DNA from: Deltaproteobacteria bacterium
GTDB lineage: Bacteria > Bdellovibrionota_B > Oligoflexia > Oligoflexales > Bog-1112
DNA length: 64,000 nt
Assembly: GCA_020635195.1 (NCBI GenBank)
Contig: JACKAG010000009.1
Span: 1 to 64,000, forward strand
Direction of reading: 5' to 3'
Shown piece after piece: positions 9,039 through 17,411 of this stretch; the first letter of the stretch is position 1, and each line of letters starts with the position of its first letter. Under the pieces are notes generated by a model that saw only the letters and a program-made list of their open reading frames with translations, ran no database searches and was not told where the DNA came from. A program made the translations under genes and the position numbers.

Positions 9039-10454
9039 ATGACTGACGAGGATGTTTCACTCTGGGCTGTCAGTGCGGTGGATGGTCGCTATCAGGAGCT
9101 CCTGAAAGATTTTGGACTGCGTTTCAGTGAAGGAGCACTGATTCTTACGCGCATCCGGGTTGAGCTTTTATGGCTCAGGCATCTTGTACTACTTGCTCAG
9201 TCAGGGACGCTTAATATAGGCTGGAGGCCATCTGCTCAGGACCTTCTCCTGATTGACTCTGCTCTGGAAGATGATTTCAGATCTGCTCCTGGGATGGTGA
9301 AAAAGATTGAAGATAATATAAAACATGATGTTAAAGCCGTAGAATATTTCCTGAGACAATATCTGAAAAACAAAGGTCTTGGTGAGTCCAGTCTGGCAAT
9401 GATTCATGTTCCGTGTACCTCAGAAGATATCAATAACCTTGCCTATGCCCTTATGTTTCAGGAAATTCAGCGGGTAGATATCCTACCGTCCTGTCAGAGT
9501 GTTCTGTTGTGCCTTGCAGAGGGTGCAGAAAAAAATGCCGGAATGGCAATGCTTTCCAGAACGCATGGTCAGAGCGCCTCAGCAACGACCTTGGGCAAGG
9601 AATTGGCCGTATTTGGTCACCGCCTTGAACGAAAGATTCAGGAAATCCAAGCAGTTATATTTGATGGAAAAATAAATGGTGCTGTTGGAAATTTTAATGC
9701 TCACTATCTGATCTGTCCTGATGCAGACTGGCAGATGATCGCCCGATCGTTTGTTGAAACACTGGGGCTGAGATGGAATCCTTTGACAACACAAATTGAA
9801 AGTCATGACGGACTTGTGCGCTGGTGTCATTTACTGGCTGAATACCAGGCAATCTCTCTGGATCTTGTCCGGGATCTCTGGGCCTATATCTCACTTGGTT
9901 ATTTCAGACAGGCTGTCAGGGATCAGGAAGTAGGCTCCAGTACTATGCCCCATAAGGTCAACCCTATCCACTTCGAAAATGCTGAGGGTAATTTTGGTAT
10001 TTCAAGCGCAATGGCGACTCATTTTGCTGGGAAATTACCTGTATCAAGATGGCAGAGAGATCTCAGTGATTCAACCGTGCTACGTGCTTTTGGCGAAATG
10101 CTGGGCCATTTTCTTATCGCACAAAAATCGCTGCTAAAGGGGCTTTCGCGGATTGATCCGGATCAGGAAAGAATCCTTCAGGATCTGACATCCTGTGATC
10201 ATTTGTTGGCGGAACCTTTTCAGATGGCTCTGAGGACTATAGGGATTTGTGATGCTTATGAAGAACTGAAAGCTCTCAGCCGTGGGAGAAAGGTGTGTGC
10301 GGAAGACTTTCATGCTCTCCTCGTTCGGTATCCAGATCTTTCTCCCGATCTTTCCGAACGCCTTAAGAAACTCACGGCTCAGAGCTACACCGGTATTGCA
10401 AAAGAGCTCGCGATACAATTTGCTCATGAGACCTTTAGCAGATACCGCGCGTAG
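9039..10454 (+). CDS. purB: Adenylosuccinate lyase
   Basis: 471 residues, close to E. coli PurB (456) and of that subtype. It cleaves adenylosuccinate to AMP and SAICAR to AICAR, releasing fumarate. Motifs: SAVDGRYQELL near the N-terminus, HVPCTSEDINNLAYALM, SRTHGQSASATTLGKEL with the catalytic His, and the fumarase/lyase signature SSTMPHKVNPIHFENAEGN carrying the flexible-loop Ser. The start ATG 9039 has TGAGG about eleven bases upstream, a weak signal. Its arrangement with the divergent purA pairs the two consecutive enzymes of AMP synthesis. Confidence 0.95.
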   Translation: MTDEDVSLWAVSAVDGRYQELLKDFGLRFSEGALILTRIRVELLWLRHLVLLAQSGTLNIGWRPSAQDLLLIDSALEDDFRSAPGMVKKIEDNIKHDVKAVEYFLRQYLKNKGLGESSLAMIHVPCTSEDINNLAYALMFQEIQRVDILPSCQSVLLCLAEGAEKNAGMAMLSRTHGQSASATTLGKELAVFGHRLERKIQEIQAVIFDGKINGAVGNFNAHYLICPDADWQMIARSFVETLGLRWNPLTTQIESHDGLVRWCHLLAEYQAISLDLVRDLWAYISLGYFRQAVRDQEVGSSTMPHKVNPIHFENAEGNFGISSAMATHFAGKLPVSRWQRDLSDSTVLRAFGEMLGHFLIAQKSLLKGLSRIDPDQERILQDLTSCDHLLAEPFQMALRTIGICDAYEELKALSRGRKVCAEDFHALLVRYPDLSPDLSERLKKLTAQSYTGIAKELAIQFAHETFSRYRA

Positions 10455-10499
10455 TCTATGGCTTTGTTTTGTATTATTTTTTCTGTACAGAGAACAAAG

Positions 10500-10805
10500 T
10501 CAGAGGATTTCAATTTTCACCGTCTGCGGCGGGTCCAGAAAGTCCAGATCAATACTGCCAGAGACACCTGTCGGTATATAGTCCTCATCAGAAACTGTCA
10601 TGGACGTTCCTCCGGTTGAAAAATCCATCATGTATCCTGAGAAATCAATTTCAGGTAACCGGCTGGTTTCATCTGTTCTTGCTTTTACCATAATTTTTTC
10701 TCTGAAAATAATCCTGACATCTGCTCTGGCATTCCCCTGATTTTTGTTGAGATCTTTCAGTTCTGCTCGTTTTTCAAAGAGAGTCTGATTAATAAACTGC
10801 CACAT
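10500..10805 (-). CDS. Small protein with PilZ-like motifs
   Basis: About 101 residues from ATG 10805, which has AGGA eight bases upstream; the frame is open to GTG 10862, which has no ribosome site. An Arg-bearing segment (NARADVRIIFREK) followed some 30 residues later by DFSTGG resembles the RxxxR and (D/N)xSxxG c-di-GMP-binding motifs of PilZ domains, and predicted beta strands follow. The arginine motif is imperfect, so c-di-GMP binding is unproven. It ends 45 bp from the convergent purB; the gap holds a weak inverted repeat (CTTTGTT at 10462-10468, AACAAAG at 10493-10499). Confidence 0.4.
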   Translation of the reverse strand: MWQFINQTLFEKRAELKDLNKNQGNARADVRIIFREKIMVKARTDETSRLPEIDFSGYMMDFSTGGTSMTVSDEDYIPTGVSGSIDLDFLDPPQTVKIEIL

Positions 10806-11013
10806 AATCTGTTCCTGCCGCATTTCCGGAATAAATTTAATTCTTACAGTGACTTCTGGCACAGTTTATGTACTTTCATGTCAGATGGTTCATGATAAAA
10901 ATCAGATGCCCAAGAGGAAATTAGAGCCTTAACTGTCTTTTTATACTTTTCGGCATATCTGAGCAGAAAATAATATTTTATGAAAATTTTTTTTCGCGAT
11001 GAGATCTGTTTTA

Positions 11014-11022
11014 TTGATATCA
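11014..11022. repeat. Target-site duplication, left copy
   Basis: TTGATATCA immediately outside the left inverted terminal repeat of the insertion sequence; an identical 9-mer lies at 12668-12676. Read directly from the sequence. Confidence 0.85.
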
Positions 11023-11038
11023 CAGCAATTCCCCGCCA
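11023..11038 (+). repeat. IS left inverted terminal repeat
   Basis: CAGCAATTCCCCGCCA, perfect inverted match to 12652-12667. Confidence 0.9.
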
Positions 11039-11169
11039 ACATATAATATATTAATATTATTGGTATAAATCGAAGTGCTCTCCGCACAAAAAATACCATA
11101 TATCTGATGAGATGGCTGATATAAAATGCCACAACTGCGGTCTGGTTTGTTATTCACCCGGGAAAATAT

Positions 11170-12495
11170 ATGGCATTATTTAAAGACAGCCGTCATGACG
11201 GGATGAAGAGAAAAAAAGGCCTTCTCAGCAGAGATTCTCTGGTTTCCAAAGCAAGGGAATTTTTTGCTGAAGAATTCCCTTGCTCACCACGAGGAGCTCC
11301 TTTTTCTACTTCAGATTGTCTGATCAGTGGACTGGCTATTTTTTTGTTCAAATATCCATCTCTGCTCAGTTTTGAAGGAGCTTACGGAGCTCCAAAAGCC
11401 AATCATAACCTCAGAAAACTCCTGAATCTGGAAAAACTTCCTTCCGATACATCCGTCAGATATCATCTTGATTCGGTTGATCCGGATAAAATTAAGCCAA
11501 TATTTAAAGATATATTTAACGATCTTCGGAAAAATGCTGATCTGAGTGAATATCGAAGAGCAGATGGAAGTTTTCTGATAAGTATTGACGGAACACAGAC
11601 ATTTTCATCAAAAAAAGTTCACTGTCCTTCCTGTCTGGTAAAAAAGCACCGAAATGGCTCCGCCACTTACTCACATCAGATCATGACAGCGGTTTTAATC
11701 AGTCCAAGTAAAAAAGCCGTTTTTCCTGTTGATTGTGAGGAAATTTCCAATACAGATGGAACAAGCAAGAATGACTGTGAACTAAATGCTATACACCGTC
11801 TTCTGCGCAGAATCAGAAAGAATTACCCCAGTACTCAATTCACAATTACAGCCGACGGTTTATCTTCTAACGCCCCAAATATCAGCCTCATGAAAGAACT
11901 GAATTTCAGTTTCATTCTTGTTGCAAAAGATGGAAATCACAAATATCTGGTAAAAAAACAACTGGAAAGTATGAAAAATGACGATCTGGAAGTCTACGAC
12001 AAGACCGATAAATCCGGATTAAAACATGTCGCAATATGTCAAAATTCCACAAAATTAAATAACTCTAGTGAAATATTGGTCAATTACCTGTGCTATTGGA
12101 CGGAAGATCAGACAGGTAACCAAAAATATTATAATACATGGGTTACTAATACTGAGCTGACGGAAATGACTGCTTTTGAAGTATCCAGGTCCGGACGTAC
12201 TTATTGGAGGATAGAGAACGAAACACACAATACTCTTAAAAATCAGGGATACAATCTTGAACACAACTATGGGCATGGTGAAAAAAATCTTTGTGCTGTA
12301 TTTACTCACCTGACTTTGCTTGCTTTTCTGATTGATCAGGTCAACATGTCATGCCCAAAATTTTCGTTTTTAGTTGAAAAATTAAAAACAAGAGTTGGAG
12401 CCTGGAAGCAGATCGTTATCACTCTATTTGCCGCAGAAATTAACTCCTTTTCTTCTCTTTATAACAGTACTGTCGATCGTTTTAACACAAGTTAA
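11170..12495 (+). CDS. DDE transposase of the insertion sequence
   Basis: 441 residues. A DDE/RNase H-fold transposase: ISIDGTQTFSS holds the first catalytic Asp, ITADGLSSNAPN the second, and TYWRIENETHNTLKNQGY the catalytic Glu, followed by NLEHNYGHG, a conserved C-terminal pattern of an IS4-like/ISNCY group. A CPSC...H segment (HCPSCLVKKHRNG) between the first and second Asp is also typical of this group. The gene is a single frame with no frameshift. The start at ATG 11170 follows CCCGGGAAAATAT, without a strong ribosome site, as is common for transposases. Flanking inverted repeats and target duplication support a complete element. Confidence 0.9.
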   Translation: MALFKDSRHDGMKRKKGLLSRDSLVSKAREFFAEEFPCSPRGAPFSTSDCLISGLAIFLFKYPSLLSFEGAYGAPKANHNLRKLLNLEKLPSDTSVRYHLDSVDPDKIKPIFKDIFNDLRKNADLSEYRRADGSFLISIDGTQTFSSKKVHCPSCLVKKHRNGSATYSHQIMTAVLISPSKKAVFPVDCEEISNTDGTSKNDCELNAIHRLLRRIRKNYPSTQFTITADGLSSNAPNISLMKELNFSFILVAKDGNHKYLVKKQLESMKNDDLEVYDKTDKSGLKHVAICQNSTKLNNSSEILVNYLCYWTEDQTGNQKYYNTWVTNTELTEMTAFEVSRSGRTYWRIENETHNTLKNQGYNLEHNYGHGEKNLCAVFTHLTLLAFLIDQVNMSCPKFSFLVEKLKTRVGAWKQIVITLFAAEINSFSSLYNSTVDRFNTS

Positions 12496-12651
12496 ATGAA
12501 TTCTCGTTCAATGTTGTCGCCCTGATTTACTACCATAAATTCAGTTGTTATCTGCATCTTTTTCCAAAGGTGAAGAGGACCTCTATTGCATTATCTTTAA
12601 ACACAAGTCCTTATTGACTATGTGCTCTCGATGTATGGCTCAGGGCCGATC

Positions 12652-12667
12652 TGGCGGGGAATTGCTG
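12652..12667 (-). repeat. IS right inverted terminal repeat
   Basis: TGGCGGGGAATTGCTG, perfect reverse complement of 11023-11038. Confidence 0.9.
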
Positions 12668-12676
12668 TTGATATCA
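12668..12676. repeat. Target-site duplication, right copy
   Basis: TTGATATCA, identical to 11014-11022. Its last three bases encode the TGA stop (minus strand) of the neighbouring ACT-domain gene. Confidence 0.85.
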
Positions 12677-13024
12677 GGATGATAAGCTGTTGGCCTGATG
12701 ATGTGAAAGGCTCTGTTTTGTTATCCGCGGACCGGCATAGACAATTGATACGAAGTTGTTTTTTCTGATCTTTTGAATCATGCAGCTCAGCTGATTTTCA
12801 GGATCACAGACGATTAATTCCAGTTCTGATATGTCTGTTTTCTGGGTGGGCCTGAAGTTTAGTTCTTCAATATTTCCATTATATCTGGATATAATGGATG
12901 AAATTTTTGCCAGAGCGTTAGGCTTGTTATGCAATAATACATTGATTTTATGTTTATATTCAGCCCTTTCAGGCTGATTTTCCTCTTGTATTTTCGTCTT
13001 TCTGTCTTCCTGTTCTGCTATCAT
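12674..13024 (-). CDS. Stand-alone ACT-domain protein
   Basis: 116 residues with GGAG eight to nine bases before ATG 13024. After a charged 25-residue leader comes one ACT domain: INVLLHNKPNALAKISSII, RYNGNIEELNFRPTQK, then ELELIVCDPENQLSCMIQKIRK and a final strand NFVSIVYAG. ACT domains bind amino acids and control enzymes; the pattern resembles the small subunit of acetolactate synthase (IlvH/IlvM) and the C-terminal ACT of RelA/SpoT. No ilvB or rel gene is nearby, so the partner is unknown. An insertion sequence lies directly downstream, its target duplication overlapping the stop codon without changing the protein. Confidence 0.6.
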   Translation of the reverse strand: MIAEQEDRKTKIQEENQPERAEYKHKINVLLHNKPNALAKISSIISRYNGNIEELNFRPTQKTDISELELIVCDPENQLSCMIQKIRKNNFVSIVYAGPRITKQSLSHHQANSLSS

Positions 13025-13135
13025 CAGGTTTCTCCGGAAAACTTACATGATTGCTGCACCCATCAGCAATCGGATGACCTTTTTCTGAAGGACAAAGTCA
13101 TCACGCTAAAGCCCAGCTCAGAGCTCGCGATGGGT

Positions 13136-13516
13136 TCATACATACTTCTTTATTTTCTGACGAGATATCTGAATGCTGTTTCTTTTTTTAATGGTATCAG
13201 ACCATTTTTTTATCTCCGGATAAGGGCTCAGAGAAAGTCCGATATCATCAGCCTGTTCAATATAGGCAAAAGCAAATAAGTCCGCAATACTGATAGAATC
13301 ACCGGAAATATAGGATTCCTTTTTAAGCAGATGATCCAGAACCGGCATCAACTTACGGGTAAAAGTGAGGGCCTTCTGGTAAAACCAAATAAGCGGTACA
13401 TGATATATCCTAAATTCATATGAATTATTCTTTTTATTATAAATTCTTACCGATTCTTTGCAGCTGTGCCGATAAGATTGACTTATCTTATCAAAATCAA
13501 AGTCATGAGTCTTCAC
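13136..13516 (-). pseudogene. Glutathione S-transferase C-terminal domain remnant
   Basis: An open frame of 126 codons with only a GTG start (13516) and no good ribosome site. It matches the helical C-terminal half of glutathione S-transferases: helices around LTFTRKLMPVLDHLL, then SYISGDSISIADLFAFAY (family: yLxGxxxSiADl) and YPEIKKWSDTIKKRN. The N-terminal thioredoxin-like half that binds glutathione is absent; I read the roughly 100 bp upstream and found no matching frame. It is AT-rich and sits next to the insertion-sequence region, so a decayed gene is the likeliest reading, though expression of the fragment cannot be excluded. Confidence 0.5.
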
Positions 13517-13616
13517 AAGCTGATCTTCATTATCCTTTTCAGATTATTTCCGATAGGCTCTGTGTCATATTTCTGTTCATTTTTAACTCATATTTTTTTA
13601 TGCTAAGAGCATTCTT

Positions 13617-14357
13617 ATGAATCTGATCGTGTATGAATATCATTTGAAAAAAACAGGACCTCTTCATACATCAGAAGAAAACACCCTTTGCTACAGGATA
13701 TCAATCAACAAAAAAACACTTAATATCATTGAACAGGATGAAGATGCTTACCCTGACTGGACCTTGCTTGAATACCAACAGTGTCCCCATTGCCCTCTGA
13801 AAAAAGAAGAATATCCAAGGTGCCCTGTTGCAAAAAATCTCTATAAATTACTGACAGAGTTTAATGCTGTCAGTTCTGTTGATGTGTTTGATGTCCAGGT
13901 TTATGCAGAGGACAGACATTATAGTAAGACAACTGATATTCAGGATATTCTCAGGTCTTTGTTCGGACTGATTATGGCAACAAGTCCGTGTCCTTTTATG
14001 GACTTCCTGAAGCCGATGGCCCGCTTTCATCTTCCGTTTTCGACGATTGAAGAGACGATATTTCGATCACTTGGCAATTTTCTTATTGAAAAATATATAT
14101 CAGAGGATCATATCATTAAATCATCTGTCAATGAAGAGCTAACAAAGAACTACCTGAAGGTCAATGAAGTCAACGAACAATTGATTGCAAGAATCGAACA
14201 TATGATCAGTGATTCATCATCCGGAGATGCCGATCAGAATGCCATTGTTGCGCTGGATGCTCTGGCTGTGCTGATGACGATGGACCTTAAAAAAAATGTC
14301 AGTATTTTGTCAGAAATTTACTCACACAAGGAGGGTGACATATCAGACGAGATATAA
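13617..14357 (+). CDS. Conserved-looking cysteine-rich protein of unknown function
   Basis: 246 residues, family not recognised. The N-terminal third has a compact Cys/Pro cluster, YQQCPHCPLK then YPRCPVAKNL, which looks like a metal site. The middle has FGLIMATSPCPFMDFLKPM and ARFHLPFSTIEETIFRSL, a patterned stretch typical of a conserved domain, and the C-terminus is helical. There is no signal peptide or membrane segment, so it is probably cytoplasmic. The outer-membrane barrel gene begins 15 bp after its stop, implying co-transcription. ATG 13617 has only AAGAG upstream. Confidence 0.6.
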   Translation: MNLIVYEYHLKKTGPLHTSEENTLCYRISINKKTLNIIEQDEDAYPDWTLLEYQQCPHCPLKKEEYPRCPVAKNLYKLLTEFNAVSSVDVFDVQVYAEDRHYSKTTDIQDILRSLFGLIMATSPCPFMDFLKPMARFHLPFSTIEETIFRSLGNFLIEKYISEDHIIKSSVNEELTKNYLKVNEVNEQLIARIEHMISDSSSGDADQNAIVALDALAVLMTMDLKKNVSILSEIYSHKEGDISDEI

Positions 14358-14371
14358 AAAGGATCATATTT

Positions 14372-15508
14372 ATGATGCTTAGCGGAATATACCTGACTCT
14401 GGCAGGTCAGGATCTTTTCGCCGGATCTGCGAGAGAAATGGTTGCAGGACCCGGAAGCATAGCTCTTTTTAACAGTAGTTACAGAGCCGCAATTGCAGAT
14501 CCTTTGAATGCTCTGACAAAAGATATCAGAATAGGTAGTGATTTTCGATACCATATCATGGAGCAAAAAAACAGCACGGATCAGAGAAAATGGAGTGGAA
14601 TCGATACCCATATTTACGGAATGATTCCACTCTTCAATATATCAGGAAAGGCAAGACCTTCTGGCCTCTTTTTCAGAGTTCTTTCCCTTCAAAATAGCGG
14701 ATCTGGTTCGGGCCTCTCAAGTTATAACGAACTGGCTAACGGAAGTGATGTGGTAGAAAAAAATACCAGAAATGAATATCATATCGGGACCAGTATTGCA
14801 CTTGAAAACAGCTGGATGTTCTCCCTGAATCTGATCCATGTACGGATTCAGGCTTCTCTGGATGAGCAATCTGTTATTGCTCTATCAAATCGGGAAGAAC
14901 AGAATTTATATCACGAAAGCCAGGTTGGATCGATGACTTATCCTGAATATGGACTAAAGGTTAAATTATCCAGAGATACGTCTGTCGCCGTTCAATACAG
15001 CGAAGGTTTTTCAAATCGTTCCGGACAAACGGTCGCTTTCCGTAATCAGTTCCTGGATTCGGAGGATACAGGAGTCCTGGCGCGTCCTTTGTATCAACCC
15101 GGATCTCTGACCACAGCATTTAAAACAAGAATTTTACGTGAAACAACTTTGACAGGAGGTATCCGAAAGTCTTTTGCGGTTGATGTCCGTCGTGATGATG
15201 GGCAGCTTATCAAACTTGCCAAAGAATTCTCAAGTCTTGGGATCAGTCTGGAACATCGTTTTAAATTTGCAGGAAAAACATGGTTTCCCGGGCTTGGCCT
15301 ACGGACGATGACGGATAAGACAAATGAAGCTGCTTTTGGACTTGGTATTCGTGCGGGACTTCTTGACTTTGATCTGGCATTGATTCAGACAATAAAAAAT
15401 GATCCGGACGATAAAAGAAATCAATTTTCTGCCAGTATGGGGCTGGGATATCGTTTTGGAGACTCAGCAAAAAAGAAAAAAGAAAAAGCAAAAGTACGCA
15501 AAACCTGA
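14372..15508 (+). CDS. Probable outer-membrane beta-barrel protein (FadL-like shape)
   Basis: 378 residues. A short hydrophobic N-terminus ending near DLFAGS is probably a signal peptide, though it lacks the usual basic residues. AREMVAGPGSIALFNSSYRAAIADP resembles the start of OMPP1/FadL-type transporters. Alternating polar/hydrophobic strands follow (YGLKVKLSRDTSVAVQYSEGF), ending with FSASMGLGYRFG, a classic barrel-closing strand, and then an unusual Lys-rich tail (KKKKEKAKVRK). A role in hydrophobic-compound uptake is possible but inferred from shape only. GGA lies nine bases before ATG 14372. A strong AGGAGGGTGA at 14329-14337 has no start at normal spacing and probably just encodes the previous protein's KEGD. 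Confidence 0.5.
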   Translation: MMLSGIYLTLAGQDLFAGSAREMVAGPGSIALFNSSYRAAIADPLNALTKDIRIGSDFRYHIMEQKNSTDQRKWSGIDTHIYGMIPLFNISGKARPSGLFFRVLSLQNSGSGSGLSSYNELANGSDVVEKNTRNEYHIGTSIALENSWMFSLNLIHVRIQASLDEQSVIALSNREEQNLYHESQVGSMTYPEYGLKVKLSRDTSVAVQYSEGFSNRSGQTVAFRNQFLDSEDTGVLARPLYQPGSLTTAFKTRILRETTLTGGIRKSFAVDVRRDDGQLIKLAKEFSSLGISLEHRFKFAGKTWFPGLGLRTMTDKTNEAAFGLGIRAGLLDFDLALIQTIKNDPDDKRNQFSASMGLGYRFGDSAKKKKEKAKVRKT

Positions 15509-15533
15509 TCAGCAGTACAGGGCTCTGACGAAA

Positions 15534-16076
15534 TTATACGTGTTGTCCGCGTAAACCAGCTAAGCCTCCGGCGAGACTCCGTGCAGACATCAGTCCCTGC
15601 TGACGAAGGTACATAGCAGCACTGTAAGCTTTGCATCCATCCAGAGAAATCGTGATCACCTGTTGCTTGTATGACAAAGCAGCTCTGAACCATTCTTCAA
15701 AATCCAGATCATGCAGACTGATCATATGATCAGGGTCTGAAGGTTCTGGCGGCTCCCGGATTTCTCTGACATCGAGCAAAAAAAGATTTTCCTGACTGTT
15801 TTTCACGTCCTTCTTCTGATGAATCAGTTCTCTGAATTCCTGAGTGCTCACTTCAATGTCCTGGCTAAGTTCGAGAGCCTGCTTCAGGCGTCTGATGACT
15901 TTTTCTTCTTTCAGACCGGTAAAAACGATAATATCATGAACCGTCTCAAAAGGGCCTGGGTCCGGCCCCGGAATTGGCTGTGAAGGAATTCCGAAGAGTT
16001 CTTCCAGTACCAGATCCTGATATCGGAAGCCGAGCGTTCTGATTTGCTGCCCCCGGAAAATATGTTGATCTTTCAG
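15534..16076 (-). CDS. Rhodanese-like protein, active-site Cys replaced; probable CTG start
   Basis: The C-terminal 105 residues form a rhodanese domain: LFLLDVREIREPPEP, then ITISLDGCKAYSAAMYLRQQGL and ARSLAGGLAGL. The catalytic-loop position normally held by Cys (in a YCxxGxR pattern) is Ser, so sulfur transfer is doubtful. The only conventional start is GTG 15851, but the frame stays open for about 75 more codons with coding-like sequence (IRTLGFRYQDLVLEELFG and ETVHDIIVFTGLKEEK). CTG at 16076 has AGGAGAAGGAG with six bases between the final GGAG and the codon, so a 180-residue protein from CTG is my preferred model. It diverges from the gamma-carbonic anhydrase with only 29 bp between starts. 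Confidence 0.55.
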   Translation of the reverse strand: MKDQHIFRGQQIRTLGFRYQDLVLEELFGIPSQPIPGPDPGPFETVHDIIVFTGLKEEKVIRRLKQALELSQDIEVSTQEFRELIHQKKDVKNSQENLFLLDVREIREPPEPSDPDHMISLHDLDFEEWFRAALSYKQQVITISLDGCKAYSAAMYLRQQGLMSARSLAGGLAGLRGQHV

Positions 16077-16105
16077 TGGTGGCTCCTTCTCCTGAGGAAT
16101 CGTGT

Positions 16106-16654
16106 ATGGACAACGAGTTATTGCAGGTTAGCACCGAATCATACTGTGGTAAACAGCCACGTATTGGTACAAACGTACTGCTTTGTGCGGGAGCCAGGAT
16201 TATTGGTGATGTAACCATTGGCGATCGCAGTAGTATCTGGTACAACGTGGTAATCAGAGGGGATGTTAACTTTGTCAGAATAGGTGAAGAAAGCAATATT
16301 CAGGATGGAACTGTCATTCATGTGACCCACGAGGGAGAACCTTCTGTCATCGGAAATCGGGTGACGGTTGGCCATAAGGCAATGCTCCATGCCTGTACCA
16401 TTGGTGACCTCAATCTGGTTGGTATGGGGGCGATTGTGCTCGATGGGGTCACCACAGGGGAATCCTGTATGATTGCTGCTGGATCTCTTCTCCCTCCGGG
16501 AAAACATTATCCGCCAAGAACATTAATTCTGGGTTCACCAGCCCGGGTGGTCCGCGATCTGAGTGACGCAGAAGTCGAAAAACTTGCAGAGTCCGCAAGG
16601 CACTACTGTAGGATTTCAGAAAATTTTCTCCGGAGAGGGTTTCCTGACTGCTGA
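16106..16654 (+). CDS. Gamma-carbonic anhydrase family protein
   Basis: 182 residues of left-handed beta-helix hexapeptide repeats. ATG 16106 has GAGGA eight bases upstream; an ATG at 16076 does not. Features: RIGTNVLLCAGARIIGDV, SIWYNVVIRGD (with the conserved Arg-Gly-Asp turn), NIQDGTVIHVTHEG, VTVGHKAMLHACTIG with the metal-binding His set, LVGMGAIVLDGV, and GSPARVVRDLSDAEV near the end. The family includes YrdA/PaaY-type proteins, which bind zinc and hydrate CO2 only in some members. The trimeric cytoplasmic form is expected. Confidence 0.9.
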   Translation: MDNELLQVSTESYCGKQPRIGTNVLLCAGARIIGDVTIGDRSSIWYNVVIRGDVNFVRIGEESNIQDGTVIHVTHEGEPSVIGNRVTVGHKAMLHACTIGDLNLVGMGAIVLDGVTTGESCMIAAGSLLPPGKHYPPRTLILGSPARVVRDLSDAEVEKLAESARHYCRISENFLRRGFPDC

Positions 16655-16705
16655 TCTGGCAGTACTTCATATGCCAACAGGAGCCAGAGAGGTCATAAAA
16701 ACGAG

Positions 16706-17404
16706 ATGAAAATCTTATCCTTAGTTTTGTTTGTTATTTTCAACAGCCGTCTGCTGGCTTCCGGCATCATCGGAGCAGAAGCAGGAGAAACCCCACTGAT
16801 CACCGCCGCAAAGAATGATCAACGTGAGGCTGCAGAACTACTTGTCAATATCGGGGCAGATGTCAATTTGACAGACAGCGAGGGTAAAACAGCCCTCTAT
16901 CATGCAATACATAACAAGCACACACAGATGGCGCAATTTCTTATCCAGTATGCAAGGCCCGATCAGCAAAGTGATTTTGGCTGGGCGCCTCTCCACATCG
17001 CCGTATTTATGGATAATCTGACGATAGTACGAGATCTTATCAAAGCTAATGCAAACGTAAATCTGCCAGATAAGAACGGCAACACTCCTCTTCATCTGGC
17101 CGTAAGATTCTGGGAAAGACTCAGAAAAACATATATAATACAAGATCTGGTGGCGGCAAAGGCGTTAATGGACCGGAAAAACAACTGGGGTGAAAGCTCC
17201 TTATATCTGGCAATAATGTATGCTCCTGCAGACATTGTCCGGATTCTGGTCGATGCCGGGGCAGATGTGAATGCAAAAGCAACATATGGTGTTCCACTTC
17301 GTCTTATGGCAAAGACAAGAGGAAACAGAGTGATCATCAGATATCTCAAGCAGGCACAGAAAGCGCAAAGAGCAGATTCGTGTGGATGTTGCACACTACA
17401 ATAG
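16706..17404 (+). CDS. Exported ankyrin-repeat protein
   Basis: 232 residues. A signal peptide (MKILSLVLFVIFNSRLLAS) precedes about five ankyrin repeats: GETPLITAAKNDQREAAELL, GADVNLTDSEGKTALYHAI, FGWAPLHIAVFMDN, NANVNLPDKNGNTPLHLAV and GADVNAKATYGVPL. The protein ends in a Cys cluster (CGCCTLQ). Ankyrin repeats bind other proteins; export suggests a periplasmic or secreted partner, possibly of host origin, but the partner is unknown. A second exported ankyrin protein lies at 21.0-22.0 kb. It ends 8 bp from a convergent small gene. Confidence 0.8.
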   Translation: MKILSLVLFVIFNSRLLASGIIGAEAGETPLITAAKNDQREAAELLVNIGADVNLTDSEGKTALYHAIHNKHTQMAQFLIQYARPDQQSDFGWAPLHIAVFMDNLTIVRDLIKANANVNLPDKNGNTPLHLAVRFWERLRKTYIIQDLVAAKALMDRKNNWGESSLYLAIMYAPADIVRILVDAGADVNAKATYGVPLRLMAKTRGNRVIIRYLKQAQKAQRADSCGCCTLQ

Positions 17405-17411
17405 CCAGACA

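Larger units (their letters stand above)
11023..12667 (+). mobile_element. Intact insertion sequence with DDE transposase, 1645 bp
   Basis: The element is bounded by perfect 16-bp inverted repeats (CAGCAATTCCCCGCCA at 11023-11038 and its reverse complement at 12652-12667) and flanked by identical 9-bp direct repeats TTGATATCA. It carries one uninterrupted transposase gene at 11170-12495. About 130 bp of AT-rich DNA precedes the gene and about 155 bp follows it. Perfect ends, an undamaged gene and an undecayed target duplication point to a recent, possibly active insertion. The target was the 3' end of the ACT-domain gene, whose TGA stop lies inside the right-hand duplication, so that reading frame was not altered. 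The IS family is not assigned with certainty. Confidence 0.9.
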
